Shown piece by piece: positions 48,137 through 58,625 of a stretch of 64,000 nt of DNA. The stretch is taken from positions 1 through 64,000 of the forward strand of contig JASAOO010003471.1 of the NCBI GenBank assembly GCA_030849075.1, in the 5' to 3' direction. Position numbers and translations under genes: made by a program. Numbering within the stretch: the stretch's first letter is position 1; each line of letters begins with the position of its first letter. The DNA is from Zelonia costaricensis. Taxonomy: Eukaryota; Euglenozoa; Kinetoplastea; Trypanosomatida; Trypanosomatidae. Below the pieces are notes generated by a model. It was not told where the DNA came from. It saw nothing but the letters and a program-made list of their open reading frames with translations, and did not search any database.

Positions 48137-49699
48137 ATGGAGGGCGATGGGCAGAGCATTTACCAGTACGCGAAGCGTGAGGGCCAGACCGGGCTCGAGC
48201 TCGACGTGCTGCGTCTTCACTACTCGCGTGTCACACCCGACTACGGATGCCGCCTCGTGAACGCGGTGCTGGCGGCGCTGCAAGAGGCGGCCGCCAACGC
48301 GCCGGCGGAGATCGCAGCGGCGACCAAGATACAGACAACGTTCCGCATGCACCGGCAACGACAGGCGTACCAGGCCATTCGAAACGCCGCCTGCGCGATC
48401 CAGCGAGTCTACCGCGGCTACACGACGCGCAAGGTGCTTGAAGTCGAAGCGGCGACGGTGCGCCACACGGAGTATCTGCAGACGGTCTTCGACATGTTCG
48501 CCACACGCATTCAGGCGTGCTTCCGCGGCTACCGCAGCCGCAAGGTGCGCGCGAACTACTACGCCCAGCAGGCCTACCTGCGCATCGTGACAACGCGGTC
48601 GGCCGAGGTACTCGCGCAGGCCCACTGCACCAAGGTCGAACAGGACGCACTCCGCAGTGCTAAGGCGAGGCGCGTGCACGACGCGGCCTACGCGGACCGC
48701 ACCGCGCACATGCACTACATGGTCTCGACCTGCAGTGTGCCGAGCGTGTACCAGTGCGTCGTGGCGCTGCCTGAGGCGAAGCCCGGGGTGGAGACTGGCG
48801 TGCCGACGCCGCCGGAAAAGAAAACAGGACGCAGCCGCAGCGCCGAAACGAGCGGTCGGGCACACCGCCACAGTCCGGCCAACGCGGGTGCCGGCGAGAC
48901 GGCTAGCGAGTCGGCGGCGGAGGAGCGGTTCATGGTGCAGGTGGCCGCGTACACCGCCGGCGCCAAGCTCGAAGACGACATCCGCCTCCACGCCCGCGTC
49001 GCACGCCGGGAGCGGCACCGTGGGCGGAGCAAGGCCCCGCAGCCCCCCGCAGCACTGGCTGACGCGCCAGCCGAGCCCACGGACGCAGCGTCGTCGCAGG
49101 TGCCGCGGCTGCCGGCCCTCACCGCGTCGATGCCGGCCCCGCGTCAACCACCGGGCAAGACGAACAGGACGCCCCCCGTGCCCTGGGAGATGGACTCGAG
49201 CCGCCCACCGCAGCGCCCGCTGGTCCCCCGCACACCACCCATCGCCGGCCCCTCCCTCAGCCAGTCGGCCCCAGCCGCCCTGTCTACACCGCGTGCGCCA
49301 CCGAGCGGTGGCGGCAGCCTCGGGCGCCCTCTGCGCAAGGAGCAGAAGCCGGTGGTTAGTGGGAGGGGCACGTCGACGGCGGACACTGCGGCGGCCGACG
49401 TCGCTGCCCCCACCGGAGCCTCCTCCGCGGCCGCTCAGGCGTTTACGGAAACCGTGTCTGAGCTGGCCGTCTCGTCCTTCAGCCGCCGCTTTGGGGTGAA
49501 GCGGCACGACTGCCTCGACCACCAGCTGAGCACCACAAATGGCGTGACAAGCGATGCGGCGCCGTTGTACGCGGCGACCATTCCCCTGTCGACCGCAAAG
49601 GAAGACGCAGCGGTCGAGCGGAGCGTCAACCAGCAGGTCGTGCAGGCGCTGCACGGGAACACCGTCTTCAAGGTTCCTGCCGGGCGAGGTCGGCGATAA
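48137..49699 (+). CDS. IQ-motif protein, SPATA17-like
   Basis: A 520-residue protein with three calmodulin-binding IQ motifs close together: ATKIQTTFRMHRQRQ (about 62-76), CAIQRVYRGYTTRK (about 86-99) and TRIQACFRGYRSRK (about 123-136). The third is followed by VRANYYAQQAYLRIV. This spacing, and the NYY...YL segment after the third motif, resemble SPATA17, a ciliary/flagellar IQ protein. Residues after about 290 are Pro/Ala/Ser-rich and probably disordered, apart from a short ordered patch near 440-470 (SSFSRRFGVKRHDCLDHQL) that recalls a tubulin- or flagellum-associated tail. The frame opens with TTG nine bases upstream; ATG 48137 is preferred. A flagellar axonemal role is inference. Confidence 0.9.
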   Translation: MEGDGQSIYQYAKREGQTGLELDVLRLHYSRVTPDYGCRLVNAVLAALQEAAANAPAEIAAATKIQTTFRMHRQRQAYQAIRNAACAIQRVYRGYTTRKVLEVEAATVRHTEYLQTVFDMFATRIQACFRGYRSRKVRANYYAQQAYLRIVTTRSAEVLAQAHCTKVEQDALRSAKARRVHDAAYADRTAHMHYMVSTCSVPSVYQCVVALPEAKPGVETGVPTPPEKKTGRSRSAETSGRAHRHSPANAGAGETASESAAEERFMVQVAAYTAGAKLEDDIRLHARVARRERHRGRSKAPQPPAALADAPAEPTDAASSQVPRLPALTASMPAPRQPPGKTNRTPPVPWEMDSSRPPQRPLVPRTPPIAGPSLSQSAPAALSTPRAPPSGGGSLGRPLRKEQKPVVSGRGTSTADTAAADVAAPTGASSAAAQAFTETVSELAVSSFSRRFGVKRHDCLDHQLSTTNGVTSDAAPLYAATIPLSTAKEDAAVERSVNQQVVQALHGNTVFKVPAGRGRR

Positions 49700-50760
49700 G
49701 GCAACACGTGCCGCGTGTTTGTCCTGCGTATTTCGCGCTGCGCGCAATGTACAATAAAACGGCAGGTGCGATTGGATGTGGCAGCGTGGTGCGCTCGATG
49801 CACTGGAGTCCATCGCCTGGCTGGTGTGTGGGGGGGGGGGATTTGTGGGACTGCCTTTTCTTCGTGTGCTTCTTTTCACGCACCTACTTCATGTACAATT
49901 TCCCGAAACGAGACGCGTCGTCGTGTCTTCCTTTTGCTCCCCCCCCCCCCTTTCTGAGGTGTTTGGGGTGCGTCCATGCTGCATCTTCCTGTGTGCGGGT
50001 GTCTCGGTGTACGGCAGTGGCCGCTTTGAACTTGCCTGCGCTTGGCTCAATGCAGAGAAGTACTTGCCATCTCATCTTCGTCTTGTGCTGCTTTTCGTGT
50101 CCGTGGTCCTTGTACGTCGCGCGAAGTGCGCGGGGGTTCCAGGCTGCCGCGGCCGCCGTGTACACGTCAAGTGAGCGACACGAGCACAAACAAAAGGAAG
50201 CGGCCACGCCGCGTGCGGCGGCACAGCAGAGCAACGGCGACGCTTTTAGCCGTGCCTGCTGCGCGCTGTGCCTGGTGTTGCGGCGACGTGCGTTTCTAGT
50301 TTCCCTCGTTGACCATTCATCAGGGAGGGGAGGCGGGAGAAACGGAAAAAAAGGGACACGCCCTTCCTCTGAGATCGCAGCTACTCGCTGGGTACGCAGC
50401 GTCCACGGGAGTGACGGCGATCGGCGGCGTTAGATTCCCGCGACGAGAAAGGCGCCCGTGGAGCGGGCTCAGAATTGCAACGTGGCAGCCACCGGTGATG
50501 TCCGCTGCCCTCACTTTTCGCCGTTGGCGACGACCCGCCTTCTTCGACCACGACTCACACCCACGCACAGCAACGTCCGCCAGTGCCGTCACCCACGTGT
50601 GCAGGATCTCGCCACATCCGCTTCTCAGCGAAAAGGGAAATCTGCGCGGCTTTCCCCTTTTTTTTCCAATACTGGTGCGCCCCGCTTCAGCGTTCTGTCC
50701 GGCCGCGCGCGAGCCCCCACAATACCCCCTCCCCCTCACACACGCACATCCTTCAGCGCC
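49700..50760. other. 1.1 kb intergenic region
   Basis: G and C runs at 49834-49843 and 49938-49951, then mixed sequence and a T/C tract at 50651-50667. No gene seen. Confidence 0.7.
50651..50690 (+). promoter_or_regulatory. Candidate spliced-leader acceptor
   Basis: Pyrimidine tract 50651-50667, then CTTCAG with AG at 50689-50690, 70 bases before the ATG at 50761. Confidence 0.55.
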
Positions 50761-52086
50761 ATGCAGTGCATTTCGAGCCACCCGCTCCAGGCGGCAGACC
50801 TGCTGACGGACCGCACTCTCGCCGTGCAGCATCTCGTGGGGCAGCGCTCGCTGCTGCCACCAGCGCCCTCGGCGGAGCAGCTGCTCCACGTCCTGCGCGA
50901 GGCGGGCCACCCCAGCACGGCGCCGCCCGCAAACCAGAGCGGCGGCGCCACCGCGAACCTGCTCTTTCCGCCAGACTCCTTCGCCCCCGACCACATCCTG
51001 CGCCAGTGCCCGACCAGCAGACGCGTGACGAGCAGCTTCGCCGCCGCCGGGGCTCACTCGCTGCTGGGCGAGATGCTGCAGTTCTTCGCCGAGTCCCTGA
51101 CACGCCTCTTCACCGCTGGGGTCGCCGACCCCGCCGTGTGCGCCTTTCCGTCCGAGTGGGAGCGCCGCCTACACGCCCCGGCGGCCGCTTCGCTGCGGCA
51201 GCACCACCTGTACGAGCTGCAGGGTTTCAGCGCGCTCTACACCTTTGTCTGGGCACAGGTCGCCACCTCGCTGTCACTGGCGCGCGAGCCGACCGCCGAG
51301 CCGCCCGACGAGCCCGCCGCAGCGACACTGCGCTCCGCCTCTGCCGGGCGCACCGCTGCTGCGCGGAACGCCAGTCCAAAAGCGACGCGGGCCCAGCTCG
51401 CCGTCGCCCGCCTGCCCCTGCTCACCGATGTGTCGCCGGCGCAGACGCAGCGGCAGCCGCCCCCGCCGCTCCTCGTCCCGGTGCAGCACAGCTCAACAAC
51501 CAAGCCGCGGTTCGTCAGTGGCTGGGCGAGTGCCCGCATCTGCGTCCCGATGACGTCGGCCGACCTGTGCCTGCCGGGCACGGAGGGCGTCGCGTCAGCA
51601 CCGGTCAGCGGGGCAAAGACGGTGGCGTCGCTCGCGGGGCTGTGGACGCGGCCGGTCGCGCCGCCACCGGCGCTCGCCGTGCTGCAGCACGCGCTGACGG
51701 CGCAGGCCAAGTCGCAAGGCCCATTCCTGCCCTCCATCCCTGCTGAGGGCATCGTCCCCTCCTCGGCCATCCGCGACAGCGGCGCCTCCGCTCAGGAGGG
51801 GACGGTGGGCAGCACCGGCAGCAGTGGGGCTAGACCACCGGCGGCCCTCCCCTCTGCCCCCTCCAGTGCCAGGGAAGCGCGTCCGTCACCGGCCCTGTCG
51901 GTGGAGCAGGCGATGCAGCAGGACCGACACCGCGAGCTGCGACGAAAGATGGGCGTGCGCCGGGTGCGCAATTACGCCGAGGAGAACGACATGCGCGGCT
52001 ACCTGGACGACTACCAGTCTAATCTGCAGAGCGTGCTCGACGAGGACGGTGGGGCTGACGCCTCACCTCCAACCCGCGCACGCTGA
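50761..52086 (+). CDS. Conserved-looking protein of unknown function
   Basis: A 441-residue protein that I cannot assign. Residues 1-60 and 95-185 look ordered and helical (SLLGEMLQFFAESLTRLF, LQGFSALYTFVWAQVATSL). Residues about 185-370 are Ala/Pro/Thr-rich. The last 70 residues form a charged helix (VEQAMQQDRHRELRRKMGVR, then NYAEENDMRGYLDDYQSNLQ). No signal peptide, membrane span or catalytic motif is visible. High third-position GC and an acceptor-like site upstream support it as a real gene. In-frame sequence upstream of 50761 is spacer-like. Confidence 0.82.
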   Translation: MQCISSHPLQAADLLTDRTLAVQHLVGQRSLLPPAPSAEQLLHVLREAGHPSTAPPANQSGGATANLLFPPDSFAPDHILRQCPTSRRVTSSFAAAGAHSLLGEMLQFFAESLTRLFTAGVADPAVCAFPSEWERRLHAPAAASLRQHHLYELQGFSALYTFVWAQVATSLSLAREPTAEPPDEPAAATLRSASAGRTAAARNASPKATRAQLAVARLPLLTDVSPAQTQRQPPPPLLVPVQHSSTTKPRFVSGWASARICVPMTSADLCLPGTEGVASAPVSGAKTVASLAGLWTRPVAPPPALAVLQHALTAQAKSQGPFLPSIPAEGIVPSSAIRDSGASAQEGTVGSTGSSGARPPAALPSAPSSAREARPSPALSVEQAMQQDRHRELRRKMGVRRVRNYAEENDMRGYLDDYQSNLQSVLDEDGGADASPPTRAR

Positions 52087-53603
52087 CAGGCGCGGTGGCA
52101 GACGCACTCAGGCGCACGCACGCTCGTGTGTGATCACATGGGCCGCGCCGGGTTCTTTTTGTGGGTCTGTTGCAGCGGTGACGCCGTTCATTTTTTGGTG
52201 TGGTTCTTGCTGGGTGTCTTCTCTTTTTTTCTCACCTCGATGTACACGCCACAAGCAAGCCAACAGCCTTGTCTGGAGGGGGCGCATGTAACAGCTGAAG
52301 AAACACCCGAGGCTGATTGCCTTCCTTCTTCACTCTCCCCCGCCTCCTCCTCCCTTCCCTTCCTCCTCTTCCGGTCACTTACTTGCCCTTGTACGTAGCC
52401 GTCCCTTTCTGTCTTTGTTTTTGCTTTACCTTGCAGAGGCCGCAATCCTCTGTGTTTGCACTCTCGCTTGCGGCCATCAGTGCCGCCCACTCGCCCCATC
52501 CCCCCCCTCCTTCGTGGAGACTTGCCGCGTTTGCCTTGTCCTTGCATGGCAACACGGAACCTGCGGCGCGGCGAGCTGCAGCAACACTTGCACTGCTGTA
52601 CGACTCACCCTCCCCCTCCCTTTCCCCAAGAAACCACAAGAAGCACACACACGCGGAAACAAGAAGGAATTGTACGCAAGGCGTCTGCGTGCAGCGCCAT
52701 CATTGAACACCAATGCACCTGCTCATGTCCACGAGATCGATGAGTAGGCACTGCGGCCTAGAGCGCCCCGCTAATGCCTGTGAACACCTTTTTTTTGGGG
52801 GGTCTCGCGCCTCGTCGGCGGAGTGCGCTCCCCGACGACAAGCCGTGCTCCCCTCTCCCCCGTCATCCTTCGCCTTCTCGACACCTCCTTCCCACTACTT
52901 CCCAGCCCCTTTCCCTCACTTCTGCACCACCACCGCGCGACCACCTCATCAGCGAGAACCACCGTGCAGCTCGCTCTGGCTTTTTTTTTTTTCGTGACGT
53001 CCCAGTTGTGGCACACCGCGTTCGTGCTTCTCACGCCCCGCTGTCACCGCTTTGCCCCTCTCTACAGACCCAGCAGAGCGCGCTGTGTTGCTCGTCTGCG
53101 CCTGTGCATGTGTGTCCACTCTCGGGGTTTGTTCACTTCTTCCCTGACACGTAGATTCGCTACGACTCTGTGCTCTTTCTTTTTTGAGTCCGCTGCGTCC
53201 CCCCCCCTCCCACATACACACACACACACTACACCAAACCGTTTCCTCCGCAACCCGACACCAACTACTCTCGCAACAAGGGTAGCTCGTCCACCACCAC
53301 CACCGCGCCTCTCTCGCAGTCAGCGCAAACCGCTTTTTTGTGTGTTTCTTTGGCGCCGCAGTTTCTCTCTTTTTTTGTCTTCCTGTTTTCTTCTCTTTTC
53401 CCCTCTCGACTCCAACTACTTGTGAATACTCGGTTTGAGTGGAGGAGCTGGGCGTGACCGCGCCTTAACATCGCGCTCTTAGTAGGCTTTCCCACTGTCC
53501 CCGCCCCCCCCCACCCCTGTATAGAACTCACACCGAAAAGAACGAGTCAGCAGCTGAAGTTGTGCATGTGTGTGCGCGTGCGCGTCGAGGCGGCTCTTGA
53601 ATC
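52087..53603. other. 1.5 kb intergenic region
   Basis: Many T runs (for example 52983-52992), C-rich stretches (about 53199-53210, 53501-53511), CA repeats at about 53214-53228. No coding-like frame. Confidence 0.7.
53490..53524 (+). promoter_or_regulatory. Candidate spliced-leader acceptor of GH31-like gene
   Basis: C/T tract 53490-53519 followed by TATAG with AG at 53523-53524, 79 bases before the ATG. Confidence 0.5.
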
Positions 53604-56600
53604 ATGGTGCGGCGCCCGGCTGTCCTACGCGGGCTGCGCCGCTTCCGCAGCCGCCGCATCCTTCTCCGCACGCTTGCCGTGCTCATCGTGCTCCTGAGCC
53701 TGAGTCTTGTGTTCCTTCTCTGGGCCGCGCTCTTCGACGACCCAAACGCGCCGGCTGGCGCTGGCGTCGAGGACGAGGATGTGGGCCCAGACGGGAAGAT
53801 CCCCTTTCGTCCACGGCGGCCCGCCGCTTCGAGCGCCCCAACCGAGGCGCCGCGCGAAACGGACGCCGTCAAGCAGCCGTGGAGCAGCGGTGGGGGCGTG
53901 TGGTTCCTGCCCACCCTGGCAGCCAAAAGGCTGGGCAACGCCTCGTGGTCAGACGACCTTCTTTTGTCTCCCGGCAACGCCCGAATAGCGCTGCCGTTCG
54001 GTGCAGACGAGGCCACGGGCGTCTTTGCGGCACGAGCACCGCGTCTGTTTTCCGCCGTGGCGGACTGGCAGAGCTACGAGCGCGCCCTCTCCACGCGAGG
54101 CGCCGCGCAGGACGAGTACGACGCGGCCGCCGAGGACGTTCAGGCGCAGCCGCCACACGCGGCCGCGGCGGCGCGTGTCGTACCCGTGAAACACGTCGAA
54201 GTGCGGCTACTGCGGCAGCGCACGTCGCGGCAGGCGTGGGCGGCGCTGACCGACCCGGCTGTCCCGCCCATTGTCGCCCTCCTCCCACGCGAGTCGGCGG
54301 CGCTGGTGTCGGCCGACGACCTTCTCGTCGAGGACGCAGTCAGCCGGGGCGGCATGGTGCCGCTCGTTGCCGCCGTCTACCCGCGCGGCGACGATGCTGC
54401 GCCGACCTCTGCCGGCGTGGTGAGCATCGACAGCCATGCACGGGCTGCGGCCGCTGCGTTGGCTGCGCACGGCAACACCAACGCCGGCGAGGGCGCAGCA
54501 CCGCTGCGGCGCGGACTGATCGAGCTGAGCAGCGTAGCGCGCAGTACGACCTCGGCCAGCGCCAGCACGGTGCCCGCAGCCACGCGCGCGCAGTGGCGCA
54601 TCGGTGGCGAGTCGACAGCAGCGCTGGACTTCACGCTGGACCTCGCCCCGCCTGCGCGCTCGCGGGGGGAGGAGGACGAGACGCAGACCACCGCGCTGGA
54701 GGCGACGTTCTGCAGCGCCCGCATTCGGCGCGTCTACGGCATCAGCCCCGACCTGTACGGCGCTGCCGACGGGGACTCGATTCCCCTCAACCTCTCCAGT
54801 GAGGTGACGCTCATGGTGGGTGGTGGTGCGACCGGTCTGCCAGGGCACGGGTCGCCGCCGCTGCGAGGCGTGGTACCGCTGCTCTACGTGGAGCTGTCGC
54901 CAAGTGGCGCCGAGGCGGCAGTGGCGGCGCGGCGGACCGTCGGCGTCTTCTGGCTGCACCCCGGCCCCTTCTCCCTCTCCACCTTCGCAGCGGGGTCGCC
55001 GCGCGGCAGCGAGGGCGGCGGCCATCAAGCTCCATCACAAACGTGCGTGCGACTGCGCGGCACGGGCGGCGCCACCCGTCTGTACCTCCTTCCAGGTCCC
55101 ACGGCGGCCGATGTGCTGCGGCAGTACTACACCCTCACCGGGTTCCCGACGCTGCCGCCACGATTCCTGCTCGGATACCACCACGGTCTGCGCGGCGCCG
55201 CCGCAACCTTCGAGAAGGCCGCGGAGCACCTCAGCGAGGACTTCCGGCTGGCGCGCGTCCCGCTGGACAGCGTGTGGGTCACCGACTCCGCCGCGTCGAC
55301 GCACGACACACCTTTTACCTGGAACCAAACCCGCTTCGCAGACCCGCTGGCGCTGCAGTCAAACCTGTGGTACCGTGGGCGCCGCTACATGGTCGTGCGT
55401 GGTACCCCGACGGTGCCCGTCACGACGCGCTCCCCACTGTACCTCGAGGGTCGTCGCGGTGGCTTCTTTGTGACCATGACGGCGGAAGGAACAGCGGGGT
55501 GGCCTGCGCACAGCGTCGACGGCGTCTCCAGTCACGTTGTGGACTTCAGCAACCCATCGGCACGCAAGTGGTACGGCGGCATGCTCAAGTACCGCCGCTA
55601 CGTCGGCTCCACCAATCACACCTTCGTCGCACTGCAGCACAGCACCCCGACCGTACTGGCGAGCGACGCCATGCAGGCAGGAGATGCAGAGGCTGGCACT
55701 CTGCAGTGCCGCCGCCCAGGTGTGCGCGTAGCTCAGGATGGGGACTTGCTCCCGATGGATTTGGGCCACTACGGCGGGGCGCTGCACCGACACGTCCACC
55801 AGCTGCTCCCTGTGCAGTTTGCGCGAGCCGCGCACGACGGCCTCCTGCGCCGCACCCGCTTCCACCGCCGCGCGCTCGCGTTCACCGAGAGCTTCTACGC
55901 CGGCACGCAGCAATACGCCGTGGTGCGTGTCGACACGCTGCCGCGGTGCCCCGCCGAGGCGGGCTCGGCTGGCGTCCTGCGCGAGGCCTGGCGCCAGCTG
56001 GCGTCGGCGGTGCGGCAGTGTGCCCAGCTCGGCGTTCTCGGCTTGCCGTTCACCGGCGTCAACCTCGCCGACGGGCTCGCGTCGTGGGCGGCCTCTAGCG
56101 ACGCCGCCGCGGAGGTAGAGCAGGTGCTGCTGCGCTGGTACCAGGCTGGCGCCTTCATGGCTGCGATGTTCACAGAGGAGCCCGCCAGCGCCCCGGGGAG
56201 TATGGAGGCCGTCGGTGGGCCGTCGCTGGCGGCGCTGGCACGCCCGTGGTGGGCCCGGCTGCCGCTGCGCGAGGCCACGCGCCGCGCCATCCACGCGAAT
56301 GTGCACGTCCGCTACGCGCTGCTGCCATACCTTTACACCGCCGCACACCACACAAGTGAGCGGGGTGCGGCTTTTCTGGCGCCGATCGAGTTCGCCCAAG
56401 ACACTGCCGCATCTGCTGGTGCTGCGACTGCTGCCTCGGGGTGCTACTCGGTGGGGGCTGCGCTGATTGTGTGCCCGGTGACGAGGCCGCCGGCAGAGGT
56501 GCCGCCCGGAGGAGGGAGAGGAGCCGGCGCAGCAGCAGCAGGTGGCGTGAGTGGTGTACCGCACGTGGTGACTGCAGGCGGCGGCACCGATGGCGGCTAC

Positions 56601-57881
56601 TTTGATCTCTGGACCGGCGCGTGGTACGGCAACGGCCACGCGAGGCCTTCTCCCGTTGATGGCAGCAGTGGGCTCGCAGGATGGTGGGCTCGTGCAACGG
56701 AGGACCCGATGCGTCACGGCGACGGTGACAAGAGCAATGCGGCAGCGGCGGCGGCGCTCTCCTGGCTGACGGTCGCCCCGGATCGCGCCTCGCCGCAGCC
56801 GCTGCCGATACCCGGCGTCACTGCCCTTGCCCCCACGCTTCTGCGTCGTGGCCACATGCTCGCAACGCAGAACGTCATCACGTCGCCCGACGGCGGGGAA
56901 GTGGACTTGCGGGCGGTGCACAGTACGCACATGGGCGCCAACTGGACTGTCACGGTCGCCCTGCCGCCACTGCCCGCGCCAAGTGCGGCTGGCGCTGCGG
57001 GTCCGTTGAAGACTGTGCTGCTTGCCGAGGGCACCGTTTTCTGGGACGAGGGCAGCCACAACAGCCAGCACCAGCCCCCCACCCTCCGCCCCGGGGCGCC
57101 GCTGCCGCCTGACACGCCCTTCATCCCCGCCATGGTGCACCACTGCGCCCTCTCTCTGCGCTGCATGTATGACGGCGGTGGCGGCACCACACCAAGGCCG
57201 CGCCTGATCGTCGAGGTGGCGCAGGTGTCCGACTCGTGTGCAGAGGCGCTGGCGGAGCTGGAGTCGCACTGGCGCGAGGAGCCGCAGGGGTTCGCCGAGC
57301 GGCTCAGCCTCGCCCAGAGCCGCCATAACGCGCGCGTGCACGAGGAGGAGGTGCGGCAGGACGCGCTGGAGGACAAGGGCGTGCGTGGTGGGGCGGCGGC
57401 AAAGGGGGCGACGGTACCGCCGCTGTCGGCCGCCGACCTGCATGGACTGCAGCTGCCCAACGCCGCGGAGGAGGAGGCGCGCAATTCGATAGCCGCGTCG
57501 CACCTTCTGCACCGCCTCCGTTTTTTGTTTCAGCACAGCGACGACGCCGCGCGGCTCGTGGCCTCGAGGACTGGTGGTGCTGCGACAACGACGAGTACGG
57601 CGGAGGTTACGGTGCAGCGCCGCAGCCGGGACAGCGCTGGGAGTCCAGAACTGCGCATTCTCGGGGACGCGGATGGGGCTGCGGCTGCAGGCACGGCGCG
57701 GGTCGTGCGCGGTGCGGTTGGAGCGCCAAACGCGGTGCTGGTGGAGCTCGACTCCGTCACGCGAGGCGCCGCGTCGCCGGTCTCGGTATTCGGGGCTCGC
57801 ACGATCGCGCGCGGCGAGGGTCCGGCCGTGCTCTACGTGCCGTCGCGTCACACATGGCAGTTTCAGTTTGAACTCGCCTGA
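53604..57881 (+). CDS. GH31 glycosidase homologue, probable pseudoenzyme
   Basis: A 1425-residue type II membrane-anchored protein: a basic N-terminus (MVRRPAVLRGLRRFRSRR), a span at residues 20-44, then a lumenal or extracellular domain. GH31 (alpha-glucosidase II type) signature order is visible: PTAADVLRQYYTLTGFPTLP and PRFLLGYHHG (about 500-527), PLDSVWVTD and FTWNQTRFADP (about 552-578), VVDFSNPSARKWYGGMLKY (about 645-663), FTESFYAGTQQYAVV (about 759-773), LGVLGLPFTG (about 809-818) and HVRYALLPYLYTAAHHTSERG (about 901-921). The catalytic elements are missing. The WxDMNEP nucleophile site reads FVALQHSTPTV (about 674-684). The LTRS arginine is FTES. WxGDN has become VVRVDTLP. The GADIGGF aspartate is lost (GVNLADGL). 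Low-complexity insertions are frequent. Function is therefore probably binding or chaperone-like. Confidence 0.9.
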   Translation: MVRRPAVLRGLRRFRSRRILLRTLAVLIVLLSLSLVFLLWAALFDDPNAPAGAGVEDEDVGPDGKIPFRPRRPAASSAPTEAPRETDAVKQPWSSGGGVWFLPTLAAKRLGNASWSDDLLLSPGNARIALPFGADEATGVFAARAPRLFSAVADWQSYERALSTRGAAQDEYDAAAEDVQAQPPHAAAAARVVPVKHVEVRLLRQRTSRQAWAALTDPAVPPIVALLPRESAALVSADDLLVEDAVSRGGMVPLVAAVYPRGDDAAPTSAGVVSIDSHARAAAAALAAHGNTNAGEGAAPLRRGLIELSSVARSTTSASASTVPAATRAQWRIGGESTAALDFTLDLAPPARSRGEEDETQTTALEATFCSARIRRVYGISPDLYGAADGDSIPLNLSSEVTLMVGGGATGLPGHGSPPLRGVVPLLYVELSPSGAEAAVAARRTVGVFWLHPGPFSLSTFAAGSPRGSEGGGHQAPSQTCVRLRGTGGATRLYLLPGPTAADVLRQYYTLTGFPTLPPRFLLGYHHGLRGAAATFEKAAEHLSEDFRLARVPLDSVWVTDSAASTHDTPFTWNQTRFADPLALQSNLWYRGRRYMVVRGTPTVPVTTRSPLYLEGRRGGFFVTMTAEGTAGWPAHSVDGVSSHVVDFSNPSARKWYGGMLKYRRYVGSTNHTFVALQHSTPTVLASDAMQAGDAEAGTLQCRRPGVRVAQDGDLLPMDLGHYGGALHRHVHQLLPVQFARAAHDGLLRRTRFHRRALAFTESFYAGTQQYAVVRVDTLPRCPAEAGSAGVLREAWRQLASAVRQCAQLGVLGLPFTGVNLADGLASWAASSDAAAEVEQVLLRWYQAGAFMAAMFTEEPASAPGSMEAVGGPSLAALARPWWARLPLREATRRAIHANVHVRYALLPYLYTAAHHTSERGAAFLAPIEFAQDTAASAGAATAASGCYSVGAALIVCPVTRPPAEVPPGGGRGAGAAAAGGVSGVPHVVTAGGGTDGGYFDLWTGAWYGNGHARPSPVDGSSGLAGWWARATEDPMRHGDGDKSNAAAAAALSWLTVAPDRASPQPLPIPGVTALAPTLLRRGHMLATQNVITSPDGGEVDLRAVHSTHMGANWTVTVALPPLPAPSAAGAAGPLKTVLLAEGTVFWDEGSHNSQHQPPTLRPGAPLPPDTPFIPAMVHHCALSLRCMYDGGGGTTPRPRLIVEVAQVSDSCAEALAELESHWREEPQGFAERLSLAQSRHNARVHEEEVRQDALEDKGVRGGAAAKGATVPPLSAADLHGLQLPNAAEEEARNSIAASHLLHRLRFLFQHSDDAARLVASRTGGAATTTSTAEVTVQRRSRDSAGSPELRILGDADGAAAAGTARVVRGAVGAPNAVLVELDSVTRGAASPVSVFGARTIARGEGPAVLYVPSRHTWQFQFELA

Positions 57882-58625
57882 CGATGCGAAGGAAAAAGAG
57901 GGAAGCTCAAACAACTCTGCCCACCTACGGGGTGCATGGAAGTGCACGTTGCTGAGATGGCGAGTGTCCACGCAAAGCTACTTTTGCTGCTGTTGCCGCA
58001 GCGGATTGCTTTTGCATCTGTATATGTGTATATAAATATGTGTGTGTGTGGACGCTGCCTGACTGCATGCTACTATGCACACACACACACACACACATAC
58101 AGTCGATTAAGCCAGCTCTTCTTTCTTCGCTTCTCTGATGGCCCGCTGCGTGGTGCTGTGCTCGGGCTCATCGTGGAGGCGTTCACATTTCCCTTCAGAA
58201 AATGAAAAAAAGTGAGAAGCTTGTGTTTCTTCAATCGCGCCGACTCGAGCGGGTAGTGCCGTACCACTCTAGGTGTATGCGTGTATGTGTGTGTGTGTGT
58301 GCTCGTGCGTCACCCTCGTTATTCCGTGCTGGTATTGCGCCCCCCCCCCCATCCATCGGCCCCTCGCCCCTCAACGCGATGCCGCGCGCCGAAATGGCCG
58401 GGCAAGAGGTGTGTCGCGTACATCTTCACACACACACACACACCCGCTCCCCTCCCCTCGAGCACCGCCCACTCTCTATGTGTACGTGCGACCGCAACCC
58501 CGTTTCTCCCTCCGGCCCCGCGTGCCCACACATACAGTCTTCTTATCAGGGGGCAACAATCAGCCCAGCTCCACACCGCAGCGTGCACACGTACCAAGCC
58601 CTGTGGACGGCCGCAGCGCACACGC
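57882..58625. other. 0.7 kb intergenic region
   Basis: TATA-like and GT sequence near 58020-58050, CA repeats at 58077-58099, GT at about 58285-58303, CA at 58429-58445. No gene seen. Confidence 0.7.

Noticed and set aside
55359..57971. 870-codon minus-strand frame opposite the GH31-like gene
   Set aside because: Same cause: high third-position GC leaves few antisense stops. No domain, and composition is dominated by Arg/His/Ala.
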